This document shows, in pieces, positions 17,202 through 26,192 of a DNA stretch of 64,000 nucleotides. The notes beneath the pieces were generated by a model, which was not told the origin of the DNA, searched no databases, and worked only from the letters and a program-made list of their open reading frames with translations. The position numbers and the translations under genes are program-made. Where the stretch lies: positions 40,814 through 104,813 of the forward strand of contig NZ_CAXPMC010000012.1 of the NCBI RefSeq assembly GCF_964218355.1. The letters run 5' to 3'. Origin of the DNA: Ferrovibrio sp964218355 (GTDB taxonomy: Bacteria > Pseudomonadota > Alphaproteobacteria > Ferrovibrionales > Ferrovibrionaceae). Numbering within the stretch: position 1 is the stretch's first letter; every line of letters begins with the position of its first letter.

Positions 17202-18353
17202 ATGCACATTCTCCTGGCCACAACAGGCTACCCTCCTGATCATTCCGGTTCGGGAGGGCGTTTGCATGGCATGTACAGCCGGCTGCAAGCTGCAAATCCC
17301 GATTTCAGATGGTCCGTCATCACCAAGCGGAGGCAGGCTGGCACTGCTCCGGTTGCGGGGCCGGATCATATTGCGGCCTACACAGCTGGCGGAAATGAAT
17401 ACCCCAGGCTCGGCGCCGCTGTTCTCGAGAATCTCTGGCTTTTGCGCCAGCTGGCCGCCGGGCTTCTGAGAGATGTCGACATCGTTCACGCGGCAGGGTG
17501 GACATGGATGACGCCGCTGCTGCTGTTTGTGGCGAAGCGGAAGGGTATTCCGATCATACGCGAAATGACCACGCCGGGAGATCCTGGCGGAGACAGTCTG
17601 GGTGGCCGCATCGTGCGCTGGACGAATTCCCTGGCAGATCGCATTATTGCAATCTCGCCGGCGCTCGAAGGAAAAGTGAGGGCGGTACAGCCCAATATTC
17701 CGATTTGGTGCCGGCCCAATGGTGTGGACAGCGTCCGGTTCCGGTGTCCGGACGAGGAATCCAGGCTCCGGGCGCGCGCTGTCATAGAAGCGGCCCTGCC
17801 GCAGGCCTCGCCGGATGATCCTGTTGTCCTTCATGTCGGCCGCATCCGGCCGCTCAAAAACCAGCTCTTTCTCGCGGAATGCCTGGCCCGGCTTCCTGCC
17901 CGATTCCATCTTCTGCTGGCGGGCCCGGCCTTCGGAGATGCTGATCCGTATGTGGCAGAGTTGCGCGCCCGGCTTTCCATGCCGGATCTATCCGGCCGGG
18001 CAGCCTTGCTGGAGGAGAATGTGCGGGATGTCGATATCCTGATGCAGGGGGCTGACATATTCGCCTTTCCATCCGTTGCAGAGGGGCTCGGAACCGTGAT
18101 GGTGGAGGCTTTGTGTGCAGGCCTGCCTGTGGTCGCGTCGCGGATTCCCGGAGTGACCGATTGGATTATAAAGGATGGACGCAACGGCTATGTTGCAGAC
18201 ATCGACGATCTGGATTTCTGCAATGCTCTGCTGAAGGCGGAAGCCCTGCGGGAGCGGCGTCAGGAAATCGCTGGCACCGCCGGGCAGATATACAGGCAGG
18301 AAATCATGGACGACGGCTATCGGCAGCTGTTCGCGCAGATGAGGCGGCGGTGA
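17202..18353 (+). CDS. glycosyltransferase, GT4 type
   Basis: GT-B glycosyltransferase of 383 residues. The N-terminal glycine-rich acceptor loop is TTGYPPDHSGSGGRLHGM. The donor-binding domain includes VVLHVGRIRPLKNQLFLAE and, late, FAFPSVAEGLGTVMVEALCAG with VVASRIPG, the E-x7-E signature of GT4. It probably transfers a sugar to a lipid-linked glycan intermediate on the cytoplasmic face. It lies 51 nt after the asparagine-synthase-like gene and 7 nt before a second GT4 gene. Donor and acceptor cannot be told. Confidence 0.85.
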   Translation: MHILLATTGYPPDHSGSGGRLHGMYSRLQAANPDFRWSVITKRRQAGTAPVAGPDHIAAYTAGGNEYPRLGAAVLENLWLLRQLAAGLLRDVDIVHAAGWTWMTPLLLFVAKRKGIPIIREMTTPGDPGGDSLGGRIVRWTNSLADRIIAISPALEGKVRAVQPNIPIWCRPNGVDSVRFRCPDEESRLRARAVIEAALPQASPDDPVVLHVGRIRPLKNQLFLAECLARLPARFHLLLAGPAFGDADPYVAELRARLSMPDLSGRAALLEENVRDVDILMQGADIFAFPSVAEGLGTVMVEALCAGLPVVASRIPGVTDWIIKDGRNGYVADIDDLDFCNALLKAEALRERRQEIAGTAGQIYRQEIMDDGYRQLFAQMRRR

Positions 18354-18360
18354 GGAAGAC

Positions 18361-19428
18361 ATGCTGAAGGTGGTCGGGGTTCTGCCTCGGCTTTCCGGTG
18401 GCGGGGCTGAGCGGGTCATGCTGAACCTTCTTGGCGGCCTTGATTCTGGGCAGTTCACGCCCTCCCTTGTGGTTTTCGATGCCGCCGGCCCCCTTCTCCC
18501 GCATGTGCCGGCAGCGCTTCCCGTCCGGAATCTGGAACGGGACCGCCTGCGCCACAGCCTGGCTTCGCTGTTGCGGGTGCTGAGGGAAATCCAGCCTGAC
18601 ATCGTGTTCTCCACGCTCGGCTATGTGAGTCTGGCGCTGGCTGCCTGCCGCATGTTCTTTCCCGGGAAGCTGGTGATCCGGGAGGCCAACATGCCAAGTC
18701 TCAGCATACCGCATGCCCCGTATCCGATGCTGACCCGGTATGCCTATGGCTGGCTTTATCCGAAGGCCGATCTGGTCATTGCCTCTTCGGACCGCATGGC
18801 AGGAGAGATATCTGCACTGGGCGTTGCGGCCCACCGGCTGGCCACTCTTGCCAATCCAGTCGATATTCCGAGTTTGCGTGCCAGGGCGCAGTCGCCGCTG
18901 CGCCGGCCGGGCCCCGGGCTCCGCCTGATTGCCGCCGGCCGGCTGACATACCAGAAGGGCTTTGATCGCCTGATCCCCCTGCTGGCAGGCATCCCGGATC
19001 TCGATCTCACTGTGCTGGGCGAGGGACCGCAGCGAGGAAATCTCGAGGCTCTCGCGGCGCGGCATGGGGTGCGGGTGTATTTCCCGGGTTTCGTGGATGA
19101 ATCGGCGGCCTGGTTCGCGGGTGCGGATGCGTTTGTTCTGCCTTCACGCTGGGAAGGAATGCCGAATGTTGCCCTTGAAGCGCTGGCCTGCGGAACGAAA
19201 GTGATCTCGGTGCCCGAAGCCGGTGGTATTGCGGAGGTTGCTGCGGCGGCAGTGGAGGGCGCGGTGACAATCGCCGAGGCGGGCCCGGCATTCGTGTCTG
19301 CAGTCAAGACACTCCGGCCACATTCCGGTTCTCACTTGCGGCCCAGCCTCCTGCCGGATGAGCATGACCTGGCTCATGTGCGCCGGACGTTTGGCGATCT
19401 TCTCGTTTCCCTGACCAGATCGAAATAG
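18361..19428 (+). CDS. glycosyltransferase, GT4 type
   Basis: GT-B glycosyltransferase of 355 residues with the N-terminal motif LPRLSGGGAERVMLNLL, typical of WaaG/WbpX-like GT4 proteins. The donor domain shows LIAAGRLTYQKGFDRLI, FPGFVDESAAWFAGADAFV and LPSRWEGMPNVALEALACG with the E-x7-E region. It is clearly a different enzyme from the preceding GT4. The next gene begins 1 nt after its stop, which suggests tight co-translation with asnB. Confidence 0.87.
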   Translation: MLKVVGVLPRLSGGGAERVMLNLLGGLDSGQFTPSLVVFDAAGPLLPHVPAALPVRNLERDRLRHSLASLLRVLREIQPDIVFSTLGYVSLALAACRMFFPGKLVIREANMPSLSIPHAPYPMLTRYAYGWLYPKADLVIASSDRMAGEISALGVAAHRLATLANPVDIPSLRARAQSPLRRPGPGLRLIAAGRLTYQKGFDRLIPLLAGIPDLDLTVLGEGPQRGNLEALAARHGVRVYFPGFVDESAAWFAGADAFVLPSRWEGMPNVALEALACGTKVISVPEAGGIAEVAAAAVEGAVTIAEAGPAFVSAVKTLRPHSGSHLRPSLLPDEHDLAHVRRTFGDLLVSLTRSK

Positions 19429-19429
19429 C

Positions 19430-21313
19430 ATGTGCGGAATCGCGGGTATGACCGATCTGCGGGGCGTGGGCTCCGATGTCATGGACGCCTTGTCCGGTGC
19501 CCTTGATCATATGCGCCTTCGCGGCCCGGATGGTGCAGGATTATGGCACGACGACCGCTGCGCGCTGGGGCATCGCCGACTGGCGATTATCGATCTCAGC
19601 GAGGGTGGTCGCCAGCCGATGCTGCATCATGGCTACGCCATCACCTTCAACGGCGAGATATACAATCACGAAATCCTGCGTGAGGAGCTTGAGGGGCTGG
19701 GGCATGTGTTCGCCTCGCGGTCCGATACCGAGGTGATCCTGGCGGGCTGGCGACAATGGGGCGAGGCATTGCTGCCGCGACTGTCGGGGATGTTCGCGCT
19801 GGCGATTTGGGATCCGGCTGCGGGCGACCTGGTTCTGGCAACGGATCGCTTCGGCAAGAAGCCGCTGGTTTATACCCACGACGGCGACCGGCTCGCTTTT
19901 GCTTCCGACCTGAGGGCCCTGCGGACTATCCTGCCGGGCTCCGGGGAGATCGACCAGCAGGCCCTGAAGCTGTTCTTCTCGCTCCGGTTCATCCCGGCGC
20001 CCTGGACCATATACAGCAGCGCCCGCAAGCTGCCCGCCGGCTATGTCGCGCGTTTCAGTCGCGCGGGCCTTTCGCTGCGCCGGTGGGATGATGGGGCCCA
20101 GGCCCGCCGGCCGGTATTCACAGACAGGCAGGAAGCGATCGCCGCCCTGCGCCAGCAGTTTGACCGGGCAGTCGGCGAACGTCTGGTCGCAGACGTTCCG
20201 GTCGGCGCATTCCTGTCGGGCGGCATTGATTCTGCCATAGTCTGCGCATCCCTGGCCGCGCAAGGGCGGCAGGTGCGCAGCTTCACTGTCGGATTCACCG
20301 GAGCGGCGGCCTATTACGAAGAGCGGCCGGCGGCCCGCCGCGTCGCCAGGCATCTTGGGCTGGACCATATCGAGGTGGATATCGATATGGGTTCTGCAGC
20401 AGATGTGGTCGACGAGGTTCTGGACAGCTGTGACGAGCCGTTCGCCGACAGTTCGGCGTTGCCGGTCTTTCTGCTCAGCCGGGAAACGCGCCGCCATGTC
20501 ACTGTTGCCCTGTCCGGGGATGGGGCCGACGAGATATTCGCGGGCTACCGGAAATACCAGGGAGAGCTGGCGGCGGCGCATTGGCAGCGGCTGCCGGCAT
20601 TGTTGCGCCGCGGCATTGCCGGGATTCTCGCGGGCATGCCGGAGAGCAAGGACAGACCTGTACTGGAACTGCTGCGCCGGGCGCGGCGATTCGCTCTGCA
20701 TGGCGACAAGCCGCCCGCTGCCCGCCAGGCCGGCTGGATGTCTCTGCTGTCGGAAGCGGAACTGCAAACCCTGCTGCCGGGTTGGCAGCCGGAACCGTCG
20801 GTGGAGGGCCTTGTGATGGCTCTGCGGCAGAAGGCTGATGGTGCCGATCTCATCAACCAGGTTCTGTCAGTCGAACAGAGCCTGGTGCTTGGTGGCGACA
20901 TGCTGCGCAAAGTTGACCTGATGAGCATGGCTAATTCCCTTGAAGTGCGGTGCCCGTTTCTTGATCGCGGGGTCACTGATGTGGCCGCCGCCATTCCCGG
21001 GAACTGGAAACTGCAGCCGGGTCGTGGCAAGGCGATCCTGCGCGAGGCATTCGCCGACCGACTGCCGCCGGACGTTTTCCGTTTGCCGAAAAAGGGCTTC
21101 GAAATGCCGATTGCAAGCTGGCTGCGCGGCGGCCTGCGGGATCGGATGCGGGCGGCCAGCGATCCGGTTAAGCTGCAGCGACAGGGACTGATTCATGCCG
21201 GGCCGGTGCAGGAATGGGTTGACGACCTGGAGAGTGGTCGGCGTGATACCAGCTGGCAATTGTGGGCATTGATGGCATTTCAGGCGTGGGCCGCCCGCGA
21301 ACGCCTGTGGTAA
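19430..21313 (+). CDS. asnB: asparagine synthase (glutamine-hydrolysing)
   Basis: Full AsnB of 627 residues starting Met-Cys-Gly-Ile-Ala-Gly, so Cys2 is available after Met removal for glutamine hydrolysis. The glutaminase domain has RLRGPDGAG-like and FNGEIYNH motifs; the synthetase domain has FLSGGIDSAIVCASLAA as ATP-pyrophosphatase loop and ALSGDGADEIFAGYRKY. Biochemically it should transfer amide nitrogen to an activated acid. Members located in glycan clusters are thought to amidate sugar acids rather than make cellular asparagine. It begins 1 nt after the second GT4 stop. Confidence 0.88.
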   Translation: MCGIAGMTDLRGVGSDVMDALSGALDHMRLRGPDGAGLWHDDRCALGHRRLAIIDLSEGGRQPMLHHGYAITFNGEIYNHEILREELEGLGHVFASRSDTEVILAGWRQWGEALLPRLSGMFALAIWDPAAGDLVLATDRFGKKPLVYTHDGDRLAFASDLRALRTILPGSGEIDQQALKLFFSLRFIPAPWTIYSSARKLPAGYVARFSRAGLSLRRWDDGAQARRPVFTDRQEAIAALRQQFDRAVGERLVADVPVGAFLSGGIDSAIVCASLAAQGRQVRSFTVGFTGAAAYYEERPAARRVARHLGLDHIEVDIDMGSAADVVDEVLDSCDEPFADSSALPVFLLSRETRRHVTVALSGDGADEIFAGYRKYQGELAAAHWQRLPALLRRGIAGILAGMPESKDRPVLELLRRARRFALHGDKPPAARQAGWMSLLSEAELQTLLPGWQPEPSVEGLVMALRQKADGADLINQVLSVEQSLVLGGDMLRKVDLMSMANSLEVRCPFLDRGVTDVAAAIPGNWKLQPGRGKAILREAFADRLPPDVFRLPKKGFEMPIASWLRGGLRDRMRAASDPVKLQRQGLIHAGPVQEWVDDLESGRRDTSWQLWALMAFQAWAARERLW

Positions 21314-21338
21314 TGGGCAGAACAGGAGTGAATGAGAC

Positions 21339-22793
21339 ATGAAGGCAGAACGCTTCGCGCTGACGGGCCTGTTGGTTTTTGCCGCTGCCATACGGCTTTT
21401 CGCATTGGTCACCTGGGGGCCGCTCTATCAGCCGGACAGTTATTCATTCCAGGGCTATGCCGAAGTGCTTGCCTCGAGTTCGGACTGGCTGAGTGAGGAG
21501 AAGCTCGACCAGCAGCCGCGGACGAAATCGACCTTCCGGGTAATCGGCTATCCACTGGTCATGGCGGCTCTTATGGAGTTTTTTGGCGAAAGGTTTGACA
21601 TAGCCTTGGTGGTCCTGCAGTCCGCCCTTTCCGTGTTTGCCACATATCTGGCCTTTCGTGTGGCACGGGCCCTGGATCTCGGCCTTTGGACGGCGGTCTT
21701 TGCCGCATTCGCGTATACGACATCGATCCTGTTGCTTTTCGACATGAATATCCTGGTCGACAGCTTCTTCGCGAACGGGCTGTTCATATCGGTTGCACTG
21801 CTGGTTCTCGGCATACGCGGTGGCGCACGTCCCGGCAGCCTGGCGCTGCTTGGTATCGGATTGCTGCTGGCGCTCACATTGCTGATCCGGGAGACGGTTG
21901 TCTATTTTGCGCCTTTCATAGCACTCGGCGGCGCCCTGTGGGCAAGGCAGGCGGGCCGCTCGTGGTGGCGGATGGCAATCAGCTTCGTTCTTGTGCTGTT
22001 GCCGGTTCTGGTGGTGGCATCCGGCTATCGGGAATGGAACCGTTACAGGACCGGCCAGGCTTTCCTTACCACCGGCGCACAGATGACGATGTGGTTCGGT
22101 CCGATGGACGTTGCCAGGAAGAAGGGGGTGGATGTCTTTGCCTATGATCCGCGGGTGCAGGAGGCGCTGATGGTAGCGCTCAAAGCCGATCCCGGCATCC
22201 CGATGGATGGCGCCAAAGCCCTGAACCGGCACCTTTTCGACAACGAGCAGATGCAGGCTCCGGAAATTGCACAGATGGCATTTGGCGCATATTTCCATGC
22301 CGTGAAGGCGGCGCCGATCACGCTGCTCGCTGGCCGGCTGAAGCGGGTGCGCCCGCGGTTCCTGATGTTCAATATGTCGCAGTCGGTGGAAACCATCATT
22401 GAAATGGGCGAGGACATCCGGATTCCCGGATTCCGTGACAATGTCTTCGCGCTGGCCAGGGGCGAAGGGAGTGTCGGCATTGCAATCCGGGTTCTGCTCG
22501 ATATCGCGCAGCGCACCATTTCCGTAACGCTGCTGCTTGCGTTCATTGTCGGGGTGCCATGGACGATTATCCGGCGCTTGAGGCACCGTTCAGCGCTTGA
22601 GTTGCCGCTCATTCTGGCCGGCTGGTTCTGGCTGATCTACTTCGCCGTCAATGGAGCCTATATACTGGCAAGCTTCGAGGATCGCTACGTCATGGCGACA
22701 ATGCCGCTGGCCTGCATCGGCGGCCTGTGGGTGATCGGGCGCCGATATCAGGTTTTGCGCGCAGAAACAAAGTCGTCGTATTCCCGGATATAG
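21339..22793 (+). CDS. polytopic GT-C-type membrane glycosyltransferase
   Basis: Membrane protein of 484 residues with about ten hydrophobic helices, organised like GT39/ArnT-class enzymes that use polyprenyl-phosphate sugars at the periplasmic face. The first loop after helix 1 has LYQPDSYSFQGYAE, where the Asp resembles the catalytic acid in GT-C loop 1. A long periplasmic-type segment lies near residues 235-330. It would fit with the GT2 gene at 23684, whose relatives make polyprenyl-phosphate-sugar donors. AGGAGTGAATGAG lies before the ATG. Its 3' end overlaps the opposing WxcM-like gene by 46 nt. Confidence 0.72.
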   Translation: MKAERFALTGLLVFAAAIRLFALVTWGPLYQPDSYSFQGYAEVLASSSDWLSEEKLDQQPRTKSTFRVIGYPLVMAALMEFFGERFDIALVVLQSALSVFATYLAFRVARALDLGLWTAVFAAFAYTTSILLLFDMNILVDSFFANGLFISVALLVLGIRGGARPGSLALLGIGLLLALTLLIRETVVYFAPFIALGGALWARQAGRSWWRMAISFVLVLLPVLVVASGYREWNRYRTGQAFLTTGAQMTMWFGPMDVARKKGVDVFAYDPRVQEALMVALKADPGIPMDGAKALNRHLFDNEQMQAPEIAQMAFGAYFHAVKAAPITLLAGRLKRVRPRFLMFNMSQSVETIIEMGEDIRIPGFRDNVFALARGEGSVGIAIRVLLDIAQRTISVTLLLAFIVGVPWTIIRRLRHRSALELPLILAGWFWLIYFAVNGAYILASFEDRYVMATMPLACIGGLWVIGRRYQVLRAETKSSYSRI

Positions 22794-23680
22794 TCGGCCG
22801 GATCATACGGGGCATCGGCGAAGACCAGCAGTTTGGCATCGCTGGAATGCCGGAACTGGGTATACCAGGTCATCGGCGGCAGAAAGACGCCGATATCCGG
22901 GCGGTCGAGAATGAACTCGGCCCGGTTGCGGCCGTCATCGACGACGATCACGCAGGCCCCGGCCGCGCAGAGCATGAACAGGGACGTGCTGCGTAGCGCA
23001 TACTGCCCTCTGGCTTTCCCGCCTTCGGTGCCGAAAACGATGTAGTAGCGGCGTGGTATGAAAGGTATCTCCATGCCGAATTCGCCGACCGTGAGGTCGC
23101 CACGCACGTCCTGGACAAGCCGCATGCGATGCAGGGTGACGCCGGAGGCCGGGGTCGCCTGGCTGCCGAGGCTGCCGGGCGGGTCGGAGAGGATGGTGGT
23201 GGCGTCCGCCGCAACGGTGTCGACATAGCCGACGATCCGGGCGGGATTGCCCATCACGATGGCATTCGATGGCACGTCGCTGGTCACGACAGCGCCGGCG
23301 CCAATCATCGCGCTGCGGCCGATGGTGATCCCTGGCAGGATCGTGGCATTCGCTCCGATCGACGACCCTGCGCATATCCGGGTCCGCGCCACCTTGCTCT
23401 GGTAGGCTTTGCTGCGCGGGAAGGGGTCGTTGGTGAATGTGGCATTGGGGCCGACGAAGACATCATCTTCGATATCCACGCCGTCCCAGAGCTGGACCCC
23501 GCATTTGACGGTGACGCGATCGCCCAAGGTCACGTCATTCTCAATAAAGACATGATCGCAGATGTTGCAATCCGCACCCAGCCTGGCTCCGGGAAGGATG
23601 TGCGCGAAAGCCCATATCCTGCTGCCGTCGCCAATCTGTGTGGTCTCAACCAGTGCCTGTGGGTGCTGGAAATGCGTCAT
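22748..23680 (-). CDS. WxcM-like fusion: left-handed beta-helix acyltransferase plus sugar 3,4-ketoisomerase
   Basis: Bifunctional protein of 310 residues. Residues 1 to about 175 are hexapeptide repeats of an LbH N-acyltransferase: ALVETTQIGDGSRIWAFAHI, FIENDVTLGDRVTVKCGVQL, then GANATILPGITIGRSAMIGA and MGNPARIVGYV. Residues from about 190 to the end are an FdtA/WxcM cupin: RMRLVQDVRGDLTVGEFG, IPRRYYIVFG and WYTQFRHSSDAKLLVFADA. Known fusions of this type act on dTDP-4-keto-6-deoxyhexose on the way to 3-acetamido sugars. The matching aminotransferase and rmlA/rmlB are not in this window. It starts 3 nt after the GT2 gene stops. Confidence 0.85.
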   Translation of the reverse strand: MTHFQHPQALVETTQIGDGSRIWAFAHILPGARLGADCNICDHVFIENDVTLGDRVTVKCGVQLWDGVDIEDDVFVGPNATFTNDPFPRSKAYQSKVARTRICAGSSIGANATILPGITIGRSAMIGAGAVVTSDVPSNAIVMGNPARIVGYVDTVAADATTILSDPPGSLGSQATPASGVTLHRMRLVQDVRGDLTVGEFGMEIPFIPRRYYIVFGTEGGKARGQYALRSTSLFMLCAAGACVIVVDDGRNRAEFILDRPDIGVFLPPMTWYTQFRHSSDAKLLVFADAPYDPADYIREYDDFVSARKT

Positions 23681-23683
23681 GCC

Positions 23684-24631
23684 TTACGCTTTCTCCGACG
23701 GGCCCTGGAACCGCTCATGGGCGAGGGTCAGTGCGTGCGGGCGCTGTTTGGAATTCTCGAAGCTGCGCCAGACATAGCCGCCGATCAGGCCAAGGCAGAG
23801 CAGGTTGAGGGCGCCGAAGAACATGACGATCAGCACTGTCGGCGCGTAGCCTGGAACGGATATCTCGCCCAGTAGGCGTGCCAGAACAATAACCACGGAC
23901 AGGGCAATGGTTGCGGCAATGCCCAGTCCGCCTCCCAGGGTCAGTATGCGCAGCGGCAGGTCACTGAAAGCATAGAAGCTGTCTTCCATGTAGCGAATCT
24001 TGCGGCGCAGGCTCCACGCACTCCGTCCGGCAGGGCGTGGCAGTCTGTCGTACGGGACCGATTGTCGCCGGAAGCCTGCCCAGACCAGCAGGCCGACCAG
24101 CGTGGAATTTGTCTCTGTCAGCGCAAGCAGCGCGTCCCGGACTTTCCTGCTGCACCCGAACACATCTATGCCGCCAGCCGGCATTTCAGGCTGCACAAGG
24201 CGCCGGTACAGCGCCCAGAACAGCCGCGAGGCCAGATCCGAGACAAAGCCGTCGCTGCGGCTGTTCCTGACACCCACGGCGACGTCGCAGGTGTCGTCCC
24301 GCAGCAGGGTGAAAAACGTCTTGGCCAGCTCGGGGGGTTCCTGCAGGTCTGCGGCCATCACCGCAAAATGGTCGCCGTTTGCGGCGGCAAGCCCTGTCCG
24401 GATGGCCGCGAATGATCCGAAATTCCGGGAATGGGCGATCAGCTGAGCCTGGAAGCGGGCCGCGGGCAGCCGCTGCTTCAGTATCTGCCAGCTGTCGTCC
24501 GGACTGCCATCGACCACGAAAACAGTTTCCAGCGGGGCCGGCTGGAGCTCGGCGGCAATGGCATCGAGGCGTTCGATCAGGGCTGGCAGCGTCTCGGCAT
24601 TGAGGTAAACCGGTACGATGATCGAAAACAT
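23684..24631 (-). CDS. glycosyltransferase family 2, polyprenyl-phosphate sugar transferase type
   Basis: 315-residue protein with an N-terminal GT-A domain: IIVPVYLNAETLPALIERLD, VFVVDGSPDDSW, and MAADLQEPPE as the DxD-like site. The C-terminus carries two hydrophobic helices (LGGGLGIAATIALSVVIVLA and YAPTVLIVMFFGALNLLCLG), the layout of DPM1/ArnC/GtrB-like enzymes that load a sugar on undecaprenyl phosphate. The convergent GT-C gene at 21339 would be a natural user of that donor. It heads a two-gene minus-strand unit with the WxcM-like gene. Confidence 0.85.
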   Translation of the reverse strand: MFSIIVPVYLNAETLPALIERLDAIAAELQPAPLETVFVVDGSPDDSWQILKQRLPAARFQAQLIAHSRNFGSFAAIRTGLAAANGDHFAVMAADLQEPPELAKTFFTLLRDDTCDVAVGVRNSRSDGFVSDLASRLFWALYRRLVQPEMPAGGIDVFGCSRKVRDALLALTETNSTLVGLLVWAGFRRQSVPYDRLPRPAGRSAWSLRRKIRYMEDSFYAFSDLPLRILTLGGGLGIAATIALSVVIVLARLLGEISVPGYAPTVLIVMFFGALNLLCLGLIGGYVWRSFENSKQRPHALTLAHERFQGPSEKA

Positions 24632-24646
24632 TGCGGCTACCTCACG

Positions 24647-24661
24647 GCGGCGAAGCGCCGC
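24647..24661. repeat. short hairpin in the leader of the GT2 gene
   Basis: GCGGCG and CGCCGC arms, 6 bp each, with a 3-nt loop, 16-30 nt upstream of the GT2 start on the minus strand. There is no T-run, so it is not a classic terminator. It may be a leader structure or chance in GC-rich DNA. The rest of the 24632-24794 gap between rimO and this gene shows no clear promoter. Confidence 0.3.
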
Positions 24662-24794
24662 ACAGGGAGTATGTGGCGATGGACCTGCAGGCAGACCGTC
24701 AGCTGCGGGCAGTATCTGCGGTTCATCTTCCCCGATCCCATGCCCCTATCCTTAACAGCAGCCGGGGGCGGTTCTCAAGCCTGCTCTCTTCCAG

Positions 24795-26141
24795 TCAGAC
24801 CCGGATCCCCTTCATATCATGGGCATCCGTCTGCTCGATACGCACCTTGATAAGGTCGCCCGGCTGCAGCCCGGCGGCATTTTTTATTTTCACGATGCCA
24901 TCGATCTCCGGTGCATCGGCGTAGGAGCGGCCGGTAGCCGTGGTCCGCTTGGCTTCGTCGACGATCACATCGAGGGTCCGGCCAATCTTCGTTTTCAGGC
25001 GGGCGGCACTGATCTTCTGCTGGGCCGTCATGAAACGCTCCCAGCGCTCCTGCTTGACCGTGTCCGGCACATGGCCAGGCAGCTGGTTGGCTGTGGCGCC
25101 CTCGACATTCTCGTATTTGAAGCAGCCGACGCGGTCGAGCTGCGCCTCCGCGATCCAGTCGAGCAGGAAGCGGAAATCCTCTTCCGTCTCGCCGGGAAAG
25201 CCGACGATGAAGGTCGAGCGGATGGCGATATCCGGGCAGATCTCACGCCATGCGCGGATGCGCTGCAGAACCTTTTCCTGGTTACCTGGCCGCCGCATCG
25301 CCTTGAGCACCGACGCCGAGCCGTGCTGGAACGGAATGTCGAGATAGGGCAGCAGCCTGCCTTCCGCCATCAGCGGGATCACCTCGTCGACATGCGGATA
25401 GGGATAGACATAATGCAGCCGCACCCAGGCACCCAGGCTGCCCATGGCATCGCACAGCTCGGTCATCCGCGCTTTGACGTTGCGCTCGCGCCAGCGGCTC
25501 TCGGCGTGTTTCAGGTCGACACCGTAGGCCGAGGTATCCTGCGAGATGACCAGAAGTTCTTTTACCCCGGCCTTCACCAGCCGCTCGGCTTCGTACATCA
25601 CGTCATTGGCCTGACGGCTGGCCAGCTTGCCGCGCATGGATGGGATGATGCAGAAGCTGCAGCTGTGGTTGCAGCCTTCGGAAATCTTCAGGTAGGCGTA
25701 ATGCCGCGGCGTCAGGCGGATACCCTGCGGCGGCACCAGGTCGACGAAGGGATCATGGGCCGGCGGCGCGGCATCGTGTACGGCTTCGACCACCTGCTCG
25801 TATTGCTGAGGGCCGGTCACGGCCAGCACGTCGGGGAACATGCTCCGGATCTTTTCGGATTCGACGCCCATGCATCCGGTAACGATCACCCGGCCGTTCT
25901 CGCGCATCGCCTCGCCGATCGCCTCCAGCGATTCCTGCTTGGCGCTGTCGAGGAAGCCGCAGGTATTCACCAGCACCACATCGGCGGCGTCGTAGCTGCC
26001 GGAAATGCTGTAGCCCTCTGCACGCAGCTTGGTGATGATGCGTTCGGAATCGACCAGCGCCTTCGGGCAGCCGAGACTGACGATGCCGACCTTGGGGGCG
26101 GGTTTGCCGGAGGGATTACCGGGGGCGGGGGCGCTGGTCAT
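24795..26141 (-). CDS. rimO: ribosomal protein S12 (Asp89) methylthiotransferase
   Basis: Radical-SAM enzyme that inserts a methylthio group on the conserved aspartate of S12. It has 448 residues with the three expected domains: an N-terminal UPF0004 cluster domain (GIVSLGCPKALVDSE, VLVNTCGFLDSAK, VIVTGCMG), the radical-SAM core with CNHSCSFC (Cys157, Cys161, Cys164) and RYLDIPFQHGS-like barrel motifs, and a C-terminal TRAM domain. GCPKALVDSE and FLDSAKQES separate RimO from MiaB. It is a housekeeping gene that marks the return to higher-GC sequence next to the glycan locus. Confidence 0.95.
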   Translation of the reverse strand: MTSAPAPGNPSGKPAPKVGIVSLGCPKALVDSERIITKLRAEGYSISGSYDAADVVLVNTCGFLDSAKQESLEAIGEAMRENGRVIVTGCMGVESEKIRSMFPDVLAVTGPQQYEQVVEAVHDAAPPAHDPFVDLVPPQGIRLTPRHYAYLKISEGCNHSCSFCIIPSMRGKLASRQANDVMYEAERLVKAGVKELLVISQDTSAYGVDLKHAESRWRERNVKARMTELCDAMGSLGAWVRLHYVYPYPHVDEVIPLMAEGRLLPYLDIPFQHGSASVLKAMRRPGNQEKVLQRIRAWREICPDIAIRSTFIVGFPGETEEDFRFLLDWIAEAQLDRVGCFKYENVEGATANQLPGHVPDTVKQERWERFMTAQQKISAARLKTKIGRTLDVIVDEAKRTTATGRSYADAPEIDGIVKIKNAAGLQPGDLIKVRIEQTDAHDMKGIRV

Positions 26142-26192
26142 GGGCGGGGCTTATACGTCGGCCGGGCCGGTATTTCCAGTGTGGCGGAGACG

